This document shows, piece by piece, positions 42,795 through 51,973 of a DNA stretch of 64,000 bases (position 1 is the stretch's first letter; the number at the start of each line of letters is the position of its first letter). The notes below the pieces were generated by a model, which was not told where the DNA came from, ran no database searches, and saw only the letters and a program-made list of their open reading frames with translations. Both the position numbers and the translations under genes were made by a program. Source of the DNA: Devosia lacusdianchii (lineage in GTDB: Bacteria > Pseudomonadota > Alphaproteobacteria > Rhizobiales > Devosiaceae); NCBI RefSeq assembly GCF_022429625.1, contig NZ_CP092483.1:1612001-1676000 (forward strand), given 5' to 3'.

Positions 42795-45062
42795 ATGGCT
42801 TATGAGTCGCAAGCCGTGCGGGACGCGCGGATCGACGTCAGTGCGGTGCTGGGTGCTGTGGTCAAGCGCCTGCCTCGCATCATCCTGCTGACCTTGGTTC
42901 TGCTGGCAGCGACCTTCGCGGTCTTGATGACGATGCCGCGGCTATACGAATCGTCGGCTTCTATCCTCGTCGAACCGCGCAGCAATGTTTATACGCGCGC
43001 CGCCAACGAGCAGGCGCCTTCACTGACCGGTGGCGAAGCTGGCGTCGTGTCGAGCCAAATCGAGTTGCTCAAGTCGCGCGATACGCTGGTCAAGGTTATT
43101 GATCAACTCGACCTGCGGTCGGTGCCGGAGTTCAACGGCTCCGAGGGAGGCGGCTTTTCGCCTATGGGGCTCGTTTCGCAGATGCTGGGCCGCAAGGCCA
43201 CTGCAGTTAATGTCGACGAAGCCGTGCTAGCTAACCTCTATGACCGCTTGACGGTGGTTCAAGAGCGCGACTCCCGGCTGATTTCCGTGCTGGTTCGATC
43301 GACTGATCCGCAGCGGGCCGCCGATATCGCAAACGCTGTGGCGAATGCCCACGTCGCCCGCCGCGCCGAACTCTCTCTGTCCGACACGGCCGAGGCCTCG
43401 GGGTGGCTGCGTGCGGAGATCGATCGCCTTCGTCTCAGCGTCAACGAGGCAGAAACGGCGGTTGCCGATTTCAAGGTCCAGAACGACCTGTTCACCGGCT
43501 CCAACAATACCAGCCTGCTCGACCAACAGCTGTCGACCATTGCCACCCAGATCAATGCCGCCCAGGAGCGCAAGAATGCCGCACTCTCGCGTGCCGCGCT
43601 GATCCGCGGCATGCTGGAACGCGGGCAATCGATCGAAGGTATTGCCGAGGTCCGCGATTCCGCCGTGATCCAGCAGTTGGCCGAGGAAAAAGCGCGCCTG
43701 CAGGGCGAAAAGGCCCAGCGCTCGGCGACATTGCTCGCCAGCCATCCGACCATCCAGGCTCTCAACGCGCAATTGGCTGAACTCGACAATCAGCTGGTCG
43801 TCGAAGGCCGGCGTGTGGCCGACGCGTTGGACGCCGAGGCTCAGATCGAAGCCGACATCGAGGCCTCGCTTCAGGCAGAGTTGGCGCGCAGCAAAGTGAC
43901 CGCTTCCACCGCGACCCAAGACACTGTGACTCTGGACGGCCTGCAGCGCGAGGCCAAGGCCCAGCGCGACCTGCTGGAAGGCTATCTGCAGCGCTACAAC
44001 GAGGCGTTCTCCCGCACGGAAGTCAATTCGGCGCTACCCGACGTTCGTGTGGTGACGGTTGCCGCACCGGCGGTTTCGCCGGCCTCCCCGCGGACCCAGT
44101 TGATCCTGCTCGCCGTCGGCATCGTAGCAGTGGCAGTGCAGCTCGGCGTCATCGTTTTTGGCGAGTTGATGTCCGGTCGGGCCATTATTCCGGGCCGCGA
44201 GCCGGAACGCCCGCAGGATGAACTGGACGAGGTTCCCTTCGTTGAGGCCGAGCTTGAGCCTGATCAACAGTGGCAGACCGACCCCGCTAAAGAGCTGGAA
44301 GTCGAGCCGGTGCATGCCGTTCAGGCTGAGGCCATCAAACCAGCGTCCGATGAGCCAACCATTGTTACTGCCACCGTCGAACCCAAAGCCGGTAGCACCT
44401 TCGTTCGTGCGCTCGCCGATGACATCGACACAATGGTTCCGGCGCGGGAATGGGAGCCCGAGCCTGTGCCCACCGCTGCCATCGCGCAGCCAGTCCAGCC
44501 TTCGCGGCAAGTGCCTGATGTCATTGCCCTGGCCGATCTCGCTGCGGACCTCGTTCTCGGCCGCACGCATCTGGTCATTCTCGCGGCGCACCGTTCCAAC
44601 GCCGATTGCGAGACCCTAGCGGAGGAGTTGGTAGGCGACGCTTTGGCGCGCGGTCTGAGCGTCGCTCTCATCGATGGCGGCAGCGCCCGTATGAGCGAGG
44701 AGCCCGGCCTTAGCGATCTCAGCGTCGAGGCTGCCAGCTTCGGTGACGTTGTGCACAAATCCGCCGACAACAGCTTTGCCGAAGTGCCATGGGGCCACGG
44801 TCGCGTCATCGCTCGCCAGTCAACCAAGCCGTTGACGCTGGTCGAGGCGCTGGGGGACATCTACGAGGTGGTCGTCTTGATGACTGGCCGCGTGGGCATG
44901 ACCTCGAGCCTGCCGCTGTTCGAAAGCCTCAACGGACGGCTGGTGCTGGTAGCTGGCGACGAGGACGACTTCGACTCCGTCGCCGATACCCGGGCGCAAC
45001 TGCTCGATGCCGGCTTCGAAACCGTCGAAATTGCCGCCGTGCCGGCCCGCGTTGCAGCCTGA
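42795..45062 (+). CDS. Wzz-type chain-length protein with degenerate tyrosine-kinase-like domain
   Basis: 755 residues from ATG 42795, after GAGGGA. A Wzz domain begins near residue 15 with helix 1 (IILLTLVLLAATFAVLM). A long periplasmic coiled-coil region and GNVR-like part follow, then helix 2 at about 434-457, an acidic, proline-rich linker (460-575) and a P-loop-like C-terminal domain. In that domain the expected Walker A (PGEGKS/T) is replaced by AAHRSNADCET near 596-606, Walker A' (DADLRRP) by DGGSARM, and no terminal tyrosine cluster is seen. So it looks like an ExoP/Wzc relative that cannot autophosphorylate. It probably sets polymer length and links to the Wza-like exporter. Confidence 0.85.
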   Translation: MAYESQAVRDARIDVSAVLGAVVKRLPRIILLTLVLLAATFAVLMTMPRLYESSASILVEPRSNVYTRAANEQAPSLTGGEAGVVSSQIELLKSRDTLVKVIDQLDLRSVPEFNGSEGGGFSPMGLVSQMLGRKATAVNVDEAVLANLYDRLTVVQERDSRLISVLVRSTDPQRAADIANAVANAHVARRAELSLSDTAEASGWLRAEIDRLRLSVNEAETAVADFKVQNDLFTGSNNTSLLDQQLSTIATQINAAQERKNAALSRAALIRGMLERGQSIEGIAEVRDSAVIQQLAEEKARLQGEKAQRSATLLASHPTIQALNAQLAELDNQLVVEGRRVADALDAEAQIEADIEASLQAELARSKVTASTATQDTVTLDGLQREAKAQRDLLEGYLQRYNEAFSRTEVNSALPDVRVVTVAAPAVSPASPRTQLILLAVGIVAVAVQLGVIVFGELMSGRAIIPGREPERPQDELDEVPFVEAELEPDQQWQTDPAKELEVEPVHAVQAEAIKPASDEPTIVTATVEPKAGSTFVRALADDIDTMVPAREWEPEPVPTAAIAQPVQPSRQVPDVIALADLAADLVLGRTHLVILAAHRSNADCETLAEELVGDALARGLSVALIDGGSARMSEEPGLSDLSVEAASFGDVVHKSADNSFAEVPWGHGRVIARQSTKPLTLVEALGDIYEVVVLMTGRVGMTSSLPLFESLNGRLVLVAGDEDDFDSVADTRAQLLDAGFETVEIAAVPARVAA

Positions 45063-45074
45063 CCGGAGAGGACT

Positions 45075-46115
45075 ATGTCCGCCAGACATGCAGCCATCAG
45101 GGCCATGTTCGAAGCCCTTTGGCTGTCCCGCCTTCCGGCACTGCTGCGCGCACTTTCATCCTCGCGCGGAGTGATTTTCACCCTGCATCGGGTTCTGCCC
45201 GACGAGCCAGCCGACTTCTCTCCCAATGCCATTCTTCAGGTCCGGCCGGATTTCCTGGAGTATGTCATCGAGCGCATGCGCGATCTGGGGCTTGATATCG
45301 TGAGCCTCGATGAGGCCCTTGAACGGCTGGCCGCGCCCGTCAAGAGCAGGGGTTTCGTCGTGCTGACCTTCGACGACGCCTACAAGGATAACCTCAAATA
45401 CGCACTGCCGATCCTGCGGCGACAGGATGCGCCGTTCACGCTCTACGTGCCGACCGCGCTCGTCGACGGCGTCGGCGAGCTCTGGTGGCAGGCGATCGAG
45501 GACATCATTGCCCGCCAGGAAGCCATTGCCCTGAGCGCGAACGGGGAAACCGACTATGTCGACACCCGCAGCACCGCGCAAAAGAACGCCGCGTTCAACA
45601 CGCTTTATCGGCAGATGCGCAAGGTCGCAGAACCCGAGCGGCTAAGACTGTTGCACGGTTTCGCAACGGCCTACGGCTACGATCTCGAGAAGCAGTGTCG
45701 TGATCTGATCATGGATTGGCGGGAATTGCGCCTGTTCGCGGGCGATCCGCTCTGCACCATCGGCGCCCACACCGTGCATCACTATGAGCTCGCCAAGCTG
45801 CCGATCGAGCAGGCGCGCAATGAGATTACGCAATCGGCCGATATCCTGCTGGCCCAGTTCGGCGAACGGCCCCGACATTTCTCGTATCCGTTGGGCGGCC
45901 CACTGTCAGCTGGCCAGCGTGAATTCGACCTGGTTCGCGAACTGGGCTTCTGCTCCGGCGTCACCACTCGTCCCGGCGCGCTCTATTCTCGCCATGCGCA
46001 GACGCCGGAGTCACTGCCGCGCATCTCGCTCAACGGTTACTTTCAATCCCGCCGCTATGTCGATGTTTTTGCTGCGGGCGCGATCTTCTCTGCCATGGGA
46101 AAGTTAATCGGCTGA
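45075..46115 (+). CDS. Polysaccharide deacetylase (NodB/CE4 family)
   Basis: 346 residues, starting 12 bases after the Wzz-like gene and so in its operon. The CE4 fold shows motif 1 FTFDDAYKDN (metal and base aspartates), motif 2 as SIGAHTVHH-like GAHTVHHYEL (metal histidines) and the later HFSYPLGGP. No signal peptide is obvious. Deacetylases in exopolysaccharide clusters remove N- or O-acetyl groups from the glycan; the exact target is unknown. Confidence 0.87.
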   Translation: MSARHAAIRAMFEALWLSRLPALLRALSSSRGVIFTLHRVLPDEPADFSPNAILQVRPDFLEYVIERMRDLGLDIVSLDEALERLAAPVKSRGFVVLTFDDAYKDNLKYALPILRRQDAPFTLYVPTALVDGVGELWWQAIEDIIARQEAIALSANGETDYVDTRSTAQKNAAFNTLYRQMRKVAEPERLRLLHGFATAYGYDLEKQCRDLIMDWRELRLFAGDPLCTIGAHTVHHYELAKLPIEQARNEITQSADILLAQFGERPRHFSYPLGGPLSAGQREFDLVRELGFCSGVTTRPGALYSRHAQTPESLPRISLNGYFQSRRYVDVFAAGAIFSAMGKLIG

Positions 46116-46322
46116 TCACGCGTCGGGCTTGGCCATCCAGCGGATGATCCACATTGCCGGGTAGAGCCAACCCATCCCGGCGACGATGAAATAGGGCATC
46201 AGTATCCAGATCGGCAGGCCGGGTGGGAACGCCAGGTAGACCGACGTGAAGATGGATAGCCAGGCCACGATCGAGCCCAGGATCAGGAAAACACCGGTCA
46301 ACTTGCGGTTACGCTGGGTCAT
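46116..46322 (-). CDS. DUF2842 small membrane protein
   Basis: 68 residues from ATG 46322 (MTQRNRKLTG). Two helices (LTGVFLILGSIVAWLSIFTSVYLAF and ILMPYFIVAGMGWLYPAMWIIRW) with the conserved WLYP...RWM ending identify DUF2842, a family of alphaproteobacterial membrane proteins of unknown role commonly beside heme A synthase. It is divergent from ctaA. The longer frame to 46919 is antisense to ctaA and is not real. Confidence 0.85.
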   Translation of the reverse strand: MTQRNRKLTGVFLILGSIVAWLSIFTSVYLAFPPGLPIWILMPYFIVAGMGWLYPAMWIIRWMAKPDA

Positions 46323-46400
46323 ATGCGGCATCGCGGCTATTGCGGGACTTGTCCCGGGGGCATACCACTCCCGCTCGCCGATCGACACCGGGAAACTGCC

Positions 46401-47465
46401 GTGAACTCCGTCCAAAACGCCGCACTCAGCCAGACCAGCTTTGCCCAGGACCGCCTGCGGCCGGTGCGAATCTGGCTCTACGCCATGGCCGCCTTTGTGC
46501 TGCTGATGGTGGTGGTCGGCGGCATCACGCGGCTCACCGAATCCGGCCTGTCGATCACGAGCTGGAAGCCGATCTCGGGCACCTTGCCGCCGCTCAGCGA
46601 TGCCGAATGGCAGGCCGAGTTCGACGCCTATAAGCAGATCCCGCAATACGAGGTCGTCAACTCCTGGATGAGCCTCGACGACTTCAAGTACATCTTCTTC
46701 TGGGAGTACCTGCATCGGCTGCTCGGGCGCCTGCTCGGCTTGCTGTTTCTCGCACCCTTCGTGGTTTTTCTGGTGCAGAAGCGCTTCACGCCCAAGCTGG
46801 CTCTGCCGTTGTTCGGTCTCTTCCTGTTGGGTGGCTTCCAGGGCCTGCTCGGATGGTGGATGGTTTCGTCGGGCCTGACCGAGCTGACCTCGGTCTCCCA
46901 ATACCGGCTGGCCGCGCATTTGACCGCCGCCTCGCTGCTGCTCATCGCGCTGATCTATGTGCCGCGATCACTGGAACCGGGCCGCGTCGGTGGCCAGGTC
47001 CGTCCATTCCATCTCTGGGCCGCCAGCATCCTGCTGGTGCTGATCATCATCCAGATCGGGGCAGGGGCCTTCGTTGCCGGTCTCGATGCCGGAATGGGCT
47101 ACAACACCTGGCCATTGATGGACGGCGCCATCATCCCCAACGGCCTCGGCATCATGCAGCCCCTGTGGCGCAACCTGTTCGAGAACGCGTTGACGGTGCA
47201 ATTCATCCATCGCGGCATTGCCTATGTAATCGTCGCCTATCTTGCCGTCATCACCTGGCGGCAGTACCGCAGCGGCGGCTTCGGGCACGTGCATGGCTGG
47301 CTGCCAAGACTGGGTGTGCTGGTCCTGCTGCAGGTGGCTCTCGGTATCATGACCCTGTTGCATGCAGTGCCGATTTCGCTGGCCGTAGGCCACCAGGCGC
47401 TGGCCTTCATGCTCGCGGGCGTGACGATCGCCTATATTGCCGACATGGTGCGGGCAGGGCGGTAG
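46401..47465 (+). CDS. ctaA: Heme A synthase (COX15/CtaA)
   Basis: 354 residues from GTG 46401, which has GGGAAA upstream; an ATG at 46323 is less likely, since it abuts the DUF2842 start. Eight helices in two four-helix bundles are visible, with the heme-ligand histidines in WEYLHRLLGR, LAAHLTAAS, FIHRGIAY and VGHQALAF. The signature GGITRLTESGLSITSWKPI is typical. It oxidises heme O to heme A for cytochrome c oxidase. Confidence 0.95.
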   Translation: MNSVQNAALSQTSFAQDRLRPVRIWLYAMAAFVLLMVVVGGITRLTESGLSITSWKPISGTLPPLSDAEWQAEFDAYKQIPQYEVVNSWMSLDDFKYIFFWEYLHRLLGRLLGLLFLAPFVVFLVQKRFTPKLALPLFGLFLLGGFQGLLGWWMVSSGLTELTSVSQYRLAAHLTAASLLLIALIYVPRSLEPGRVGGQVRPFHLWAASILLVLIIIQIGAGAFVAGLDAGMGYNTWPLMDGAIIPNGLGIMQPLWRNLFENALTVQFIHRGIAYVIVAYLAVITWRQYRSGGFGHVHGWLPRLGVLVLLQVALGIMTLLHAVPISLAVGHQALAFMLAGVTIAYIADMVRAGR

Positions 47466-47511
47466 GTCCTGCACCTGTCCTGCCGGAATGACACTACGAA
47501 ATGATGATATA

Positions 47512-47599
47512 GGCGGTAATATAATACCGCGACCATAACTCATTGATTTTTCATGATAAAATCAACCCCCTTGACGCCTTGCGGAATCCCCCATACACG
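47512..47599 (+). promoter_or_regulatory. Palindrome and candidate promoter for rplM-rpsI
   Basis: GCGGTA-ATATAA-TACCGC (about 47512-47530) is a perfect 6-base inverted repeat in an AT-rich patch. TTGACG (47571-47576), a 17-base spacer and TACACG (47594-47599) form a sigma-70-like promoter some 70 bases before rplM. Whether the palindrome is an operator or a terminator for ctaA is not clear. Confidence 0.4.
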
Positions 47600-47668
47600 A
47601 CCGGCCGAACACGCCGCTTTCTTCCTTGGATGAAGGCTGCAAGCCCCAAGAATCTAGGGAATTCAAGC

Positions 47669-48133
47669 ATGAGCACTTACTCGGCAAAACCGAGCGAGAT
47701 CGAAAAGAAGTGGATCCTCATCGATGCCGACGGCCTCGTTGTGGGTCGCGTTGCTTCGATCATTGCGTCGCGCCTGCGCGGCAAGCACAAGCCGACCTTC
47801 ACCCCCCACATGGACATGGGCGACAACATCGTTGTCATCAATGCCGACAAGGTGAAGCTGACCGGCCGCAAGCTGGACCAGCACAAGTTCTACTGGCACA
47901 CCGGTTTCCCCGGCGGCATCAAGGACCGGTCCGCTCGTGAAATTCTCGAAGGCCGTTTCCCCGAGCGCGTGCTCGAGAACGCCGTTCGCCGCATGATGCC
48001 GGGCGGCCCGCTGACCCGTGCTCAGCTCAAGAACCTCCGCGTCTACTCGGGCGCCGAGCATCCCCATGAAGCGCAGAACCCGGCCAAGCTGGACGTCGCT
48101 GCGATGAACTCCAAGAATGCGCGGGTGAAGTAA
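47669..48133 (+). CDS. rplM: 50S ribosomal protein L13
   Basis: 154 residues from ATG 47669 ([10 protein letters not shown]), after TAGGGA. The L13 signature is plain: [33 protein letters not shown], and [19 protein letters not shown]. The alphaproteobacterial form has the extra N-terminal residues. It is cotranscribed with rpsI one base downstream. Confidence 0.98.
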   Translation: MSTYSAKPSEIEKKWILIDADGLVVGRVASIIASRLRGKHKPTFTPHMDMGDNIVVINADKVKLTGRKLDQHKFYWHTGFPGGIKDRSAREILEGRFPERVLENAVRRMMPGGPLTRAQLKNLRVYSGAEHPHEAQNPAKLDVAAMNSKNARVK

Positions 48134-48134
48134 T

Positions 48135-48617
48135 ATGGCCGAAACCATCAACTCCCTCGAAGAGCTCGGCACCTCGACTGTTGCTCCTGTCGTCAACACC
48201 GCTCCGGTGCACGTGCAGAAGCTCGACGCCCAGGGCCGCGCCTACGCAACCGGCAAGCGTAAGAACGCCGTTGCACGCGTCTGGATCAAGCCGGGCAAGG
48301 GCACCGTGACCATCAATGGCCGCGAATTCGCCACCTACTTCGCTCGCCCGGTTCTGCAGCTCATCGTGAAGCAGCCGATCGTCGCGACCGAACGCACCGA
48401 CCAGTACGACGTCGTCGTCACTGTTGCCGGCGGTGGTCTCTCCGGTCAGGCCGGTGCCGTTCGTCACGGCATCTCCAAGGCTCTGAACTATTTCGAGCCG
48501 GCGCTGCGCCCTGTGCTCAAGAAGGGCGGCTTCCTGACCCGCGACAGCCGCGTCGTCGAACGCAAGAAGTACGGCAAGGCCAAGGCCCGTCGTTCGTTCC
48601 AGTTCTCGAAGCGCTAA
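48135..48617 (+). CDS. rpsI: 30S ribosomal protein S9
   Basis: 160 residues with the typical S9 core [18 protein letters not shown] and the basic C-terminus [16 protein letters not shown], whose tail reaches the ribosomal P site. The roughly 30-residue N-terminal extension before the core is common in Rhizobiales. It follows rplM directly and is closed by a strong terminator. Confidence 0.98.
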   Translation: MAETINSLEELGTSTVAPVVNTAPVHVQKLDAQGRAYATGKRKNAVARVWIKPGKGTVTINGREFATYFARPVLQLIVKQPIVATERTDQYDVVVTVAGGGLSGQAGAVRHGISKALNYFEPALRPVLKKGGFLTRDSRVVERKKYGKAKARRSFQFSKR

Positions 48618-48639
48618 GCGTTTCAGTTTCGAAGTTTGC

Positions 48640-48672
48640 GAGGGGCCGGGAAACCGGCCCCTCGGCTTTCTT
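48640..48672 (+). terminator. Rho-independent terminator after rpsI
   Basis: GAGGGGCCGG-GAAA-CCGGCCCCTC is a perfect 10-base stem with a tetraloop, followed by the pyrimidine-rich GGCTTTCTT. It also lies at the end of the convergent NmrA-like gene and may serve both. Confidence 0.85.
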
Positions 48673-49528
48673 AGCCCCTGGTCAAGCGGGCAATGTAGGC
48701 GTCCAGCGTAATGCGCCCGCGGCGGGGCAATTTCGGCAGATCTGTCTCGTCGATCGTCGCCTCGGTCATCCGGGCATAGGCCTCCGCCGACACCTCCGAA
48801 AATCCGATCGCCTTGAAGCTCTCCGCCAACTGTTCGCGCGGCGTTGTCTTCACGACCACGTCCCGGCCCTGATGCCGCGCAAAGGCAGCAGCCACATCGC
48901 CGAACGTGTACCGCTCGGGGCCTTCGACATAGACAATACCGACATCGTCCAGCGCGCTTTGCAGCCGCTCGGCGGCCACGACGCCCAGATCGGCAGGGTC
49001 CACCATGGGCAGCTCCATCGTTGCGGCGAACGTGGCGGGTAGGGTGCCCTTGCTGGCTGGCTCCGCGAGCATTGCCAGATTGGTGAAATAATAGGCGCCC
49101 CGGTCGATGGCCGTGGGGATGCCGCTCGCTTTGGCGCGCTGCTCGAAGTCGTAGAGGGTTGTGAGATCGCCTATGCCGTCGCCCGGCCGCGCACCATAAG
49201 TCGATGCCACCACGATCTTTTCGAGCCCGCTATCGCTCAGCGCATCGGTGATGGATTTGGATGTCGCCAGCTCTGCCGCGTTGCTGTCGGCGCTGACGTT
49301 CCCGGGCGGGTTGAGCAGAAAAGCGCGCTTGCCGCGCTGGAACACCTTGCGCAAGGCCGCGCTGTCGTTGACGTCGGCGACGACCGCTTCGACAGCGCCG
49401 CCCTCCAGCGCCTTGGCCTTTTCGGCACTGTGAACGACGGCCAAAACGGGCTGATCCGCTTCGCTTAACGACTTTACCACCTGCGATCCAATATTGCCGC
49501 CGGCGCCCAAAATGATGAACACGGTCAT
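48671..49528 (-). CDS. NmrA-like NAD(P)-binding oxidoreductase
   Basis: 285 residues with an atypical short-chain dehydrogenase fold: the glycine motif GAGGNIGS at 8-15, then STYGARPGDGIGDL and YVEGPERYTFGDVAAAF. No classical YxxxK pair is evident, as in many NmrA-type proteins, which sense or reduce with NADPH. It is encoded singly and convergent to rpsI. Substrate unknown. Confidence 0.8.
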   Translation of the reverse strand: MTVFIILGAGGNIGSQVVKSLSEADQPVLAVVHSAEKAKALEGGAVEAVVADVNDSAALRKVFQRGKRAFLLNPPGNVSADSNAAELATSKSITDALSDSGLEKIVVASTYGARPGDGIGDLTTLYDFEQRAKASGIPTAIDRGAYYFTNLAMLAEPASKGTLPATFAATMELPMVDPADLGVVAAERLQSALDDVGIVYVEGPERYTFGDVAAAFARHQGRDVVVKTTPREQLAESFKAIGFSEVSAEAYARMTEATIDETDLPKLPRRGRITLDAYIARLTRG

Positions 49529-49659
49529 TCTCCGTTCTACTATTTTGTGAAAGCGGTAACCTGTGGGGGCGGTGTGTCACATCCTGTCAGTAGAGGCCGC
49601 TCGGTCTTCCCAATCGGCTCCGCCTGCCTATATCTGGCTGACTTGCCGGATACCTCTTG

Positions 49660-50295
49660 ATGCAAATCCTCACCACCCGCTTCCACCTGCTGCTGCTGAC
49701 CGTCACCGTGGCCATCACGGGTGTTGCGTTCTTCCGCGTTCCTGCCGACTACTTCTATGCCGCGCATTGGACCGGCGGCACATCGGACTGGCTCTGGCCG
49801 CGTGATGTCGCGCTGATCGTTGCACCCTTGGCTCAGCTCGGTTTGCTAGGAGCGTTCTTTGCACTTGGTCGCGCGCTCACCAAAAATCAGTATGCCAAGT
49901 CCCAGCACATTCTTGATCCTGCGCTCACCCTGCTGATGCTCGTGGTCGGGGCAAGCCAACTTGGGCTGCTGTTGACGGGTATTGGCTCCGACCTAGATTT
50001 CGTTCGCGTCACCGGCTTTGCCCTGGGCGTGGCCCTGTTGCTGCTCGGTGTCGTGCTGTTCGAAGCCGAGAGGCATACTTATGCCGGGCTTCGCATGCCC
50101 TGGCCGGTCGGGACCGATCGCGCCTGGCGGATCGTCCATCGCGTGACTGGTTTGATGTTTGGGCTGGCGGGCCTCGGCCTGTTGGCACTGGCCTGGCAGG
50201 ACGTCGGGCTGGGCCTGCTGGTGCTGGCCTTTATCGCGGCGACTTTCGTGCCTGTTGGCGTGGCGGCACTCGCAACCCTGCTCACGCGCTCCTGA
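49660..50295 (+). CDS. SdpI/DUF1648-like membrane protein (diverged)
   Basis: 211 residues from ATG 49660 (a TTG one codon earlier is less likely). Six or so helices. An N-terminal DUF1648-like stretch (VPADYFYAAHWTGGTSDWLWPRDVALIVAP) and a C-terminal SdpI-like segment (TDRAWRIVHRVTGLMFGLAGLGLL) match in order the clearer SdpI-type protein at 52240-52881, so the two are paralogues. Here no ArsR gene precedes it. The role is unknown; SdpI of Bacillus is an immunity protein against the SdpC toxin, but most homologues are uncharacterised. Confidence 0.7.
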   Translation: MQILTTRFHLLLLTVTVAITGVAFFRVPADYFYAAHWTGGTSDWLWPRDVALIVAPLAQLGLLGAFFALGRALTKNQYAKSQHILDPALTLLMLVVGASQLGLLLTGIGSDLDFVRVTGFALGVALLLLGVVLFEAERHTYAGLRMPWPVGTDRAWRIVHRVTGLMFGLAGLGLLALAWQDVGLGLLVLAFIAATFVPVGVAALATLLTRS

Positions 50296-50330
50296 CGCGC
50301 ACTCGCATGCAATTGCCGCGAACGCGCTGA

Positions 50331-50353
50331 ACGGAAGAGAAAATTTCTTCCGT
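50331..50353. other. Hairpin between the SdpI-like and DAACS symporter genes
   Basis: ACGGAAGA-(7 bases)-TCTTCCGT is a perfect 8-base inverted repeat 36 bases after the SdpI-like stop and about 117 bases before the symporter start. No U-tract follows, so it could be a weak terminator or part of the symporter leader. Confidence 0.4.
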
Positions 50354-50469
50354 CCCTGTGGAAACGGAAATCCGTACGCAGCGATTCTTGCCGGACAGGC
50401 GTACATTGTGGCTAATTTCGCGGCGGAGCGCTCAATTCTTGGGCGAATGTCGCGTCAATTTGCAGGTCA

Positions 50470-51846
50470 ATGATGTCTCCCACCACTGTTTCCGCTGCTC
50501 GGCCGCCACGCGCGCCCAAGCCATTCTATCGCACCTTCGGCTTTCAGGTGCTCGCCGCCATGGTCATCGGCCTGGCGCTGGGCTTTGTTGCCCGCCAGAT
50601 GGGGCCGGACGCTGCCGGCAATGCCAATTGGCTGACGCAGACGCTGTCGACCATTGGCTCCGCCTTTGTCTCGCTGCTACGGGCTTTGGTGCCAGTGCTC
50701 GTGTTCACCGCCATCGTCGCCTCGATCGCCAATCTTCGCGAGCTCAACAACGCCGCCAAGCTGGTCTGGCAGACGCTGCTGTGGTTCGCCATCACCGCGT
50801 TGATCGCCGTGGCCATCGGTATTGCGCTCGGCCTTATCATCCAGCCGGGCCTCAACACCGCCGTTGCCGCCGAGGCCGCCAAGGCGCCGGCCTCCAGCGG
50901 TTCGTGGCTCGACTTCCTGAAGGGCCTGATCCCGTCCAACATCCTGGGCCTGCAGGCATCGACCCGCGTCAACGATAGCGGTGCGACCACCAGCCTCAAT
51001 TTCAACGTGCTGCAGATCCTCGTGGTCTCCATCGTGGTCGGCATTGCCGCGCTCAAGGTGGGCCCTGCGGCTGACCCGTTCCTGGCCTTCAACCGCTCCT
51101 TCCTCAAGATCGTGCACAAGATCCTGTGGTGGGTGATCCGCCTGACCCCGATCGGCACCATCGGTCTGCTCGGCAATGCCGTCGCCGTCTATGGTTGGGA
51201 TGCGCTGGCCCAGCTCGGCTGGTACTCCGCCGCCATCTATATCGGCCTGGCCCTCGTGCTGTTCGTCGTCTACCCGGTGCTGTTGCAGGCGCATGGCCTC
51301 AACCCCATCCGCTACTTCCAGGGCGCATGGCCGGCCATTCAGCTCGCCTTCGTGTCCCGTTCGTCGATCGGCACCCTGCCGCTCACCGAACGCGTCACCG
51401 AGCAGAACCTCGGCGTGCCGCGTGAATACGCCGCCTTCGCCGTGCCGCTTGGCGCTACGACCAAGATGGACGGTTGCGCCGCCATCTACCCGGCGATCTC
51501 GGCGATCTTCGTCGCCCAGTTCTTCGGCATCCAGCTCGGCATTCAGGAATATCTGCTGATCGTCTTCGTCTCGGTCATTGGCTCGGCCGCGACGGCCGGC
51601 CTCACCGGCGCAACGGTGATGCTGACCCTGACCCTCTCCACCCTGGGCCTGCCGGTCGAAGGCGTCGGCCTGCTGCTGGCGGTCGACCCGATCCTCGACA
51701 TGGGCCGTACAGCGGTCAACGTCGCGGGCCAGGCGCTCGTCCCGACCATCGTCGCCAAGCGCGAAGGCATACTGGATCAGGCCGCCTATGACCGCGGCGA
51801 GAGCATCGAGGCTCTAGACACCGCTGAGGCCGTTCCAGCTCAATAG
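50470..51846 (+). CDS. Dicarboxylate/amino acid:cation symporter (DAACS/DctA family)
   Basis: 458 residues (a second ATG directly follows the first). The family elements are all there: about eight helices, the serine-rich reentrant loop RSSIGTLPLTERV, the cation/substrate site GATTKMDGCAAIYPAISAIF, and the second tip and TM8 region LTGATVMLTLTLS...AVDPILDMGRTAVNVAGQA. In TM8 the aspartate-containing DPILDMGRTAVNV is the usual substrate contact. It would import C4-dicarboxylates or acidic/neutral amino acids with Na+ or H+. Substrate is not certain. A strong terminator follows. Confidence 0.9.
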   Translation: MMSPTTVSAARPPRAPKPFYRTFGFQVLAAMVIGLALGFVARQMGPDAAGNANWLTQTLSTIGSAFVSLLRALVPVLVFTAIVASIANLRELNNAAKLVWQTLLWFAITALIAVAIGIALGLIIQPGLNTAVAAEAAKAPASSGSWLDFLKGLIPSNILGLQASTRVNDSGATTSLNFNVLQILVVSIVVGIAALKVGPAADPFLAFNRSFLKIVHKILWWVIRLTPIGTIGLLGNAVAVYGWDALAQLGWYSAAIYIGLALVLFVVYPVLLQAHGLNPIRYFQGAWPAIQLAFVSRSSIGTLPLTERVTEQNLGVPREYAAFAVPLGATTKMDGCAAIYPAISAIFVAQFFGIQLGIQEYLLIVFVSVIGSAATAGLTGATVMLTLTLSTLGLPVEGVGLLLAVDPILDMGRTAVNVAGQALVPTIVAKREGILDQAAYDRGESIEALDTAEAVPAQ

Positions 51847-51866
51847 GGCCCCAACAGCATCCAACG

Positions 51867-51896
51867 AAAAGGGGAGGCGAAAGCCTCCCCTTTTTT
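51867..51896 (+). terminator. Rho-independent terminator after the DAACS symporter
   Basis: AAAAGGGGAGGC-GAAA-GCCTCCCC followed by TTTTTT: a perfect stem with GAAA loop and a six-T tract, 20 bases past the stop codon. Its core is identical to the terminator at 52906-52929. Confidence 0.92.
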
Positions 51897-51918
51897 GTGC
51901 CCGCTTCATTATTTCGTC

Positions 51919-51947
51919 TTGACGTTAATTAGTGTGTTAGCTAATTA
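51919..51947 (+). promoter_or_regulatory. Promoter with overlapping operator for the sdpR-like gene
   Basis: TTGACG (51919-51924), a 17-base spacer and TAATTA (51942-51947) form a good promoter. TAATTAG (51926-51932) and CTAATTA (51941-51947) are inverted arms eight bases apart that overlap the spacer and the -10. This suits autorepression by the ArsR-type protein encoded next. Confidence 0.6.
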
Positions 51948-51973
51948 GCGTTTGAACGAAATAAGGAATGACC

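Noticed and set aside
46116..46919. 267-codon minus-strand frame over ctaA
   Set aside because: Only its last 68 codons are a real gene (DUF2842); the rest is antisense to heme A synthase.
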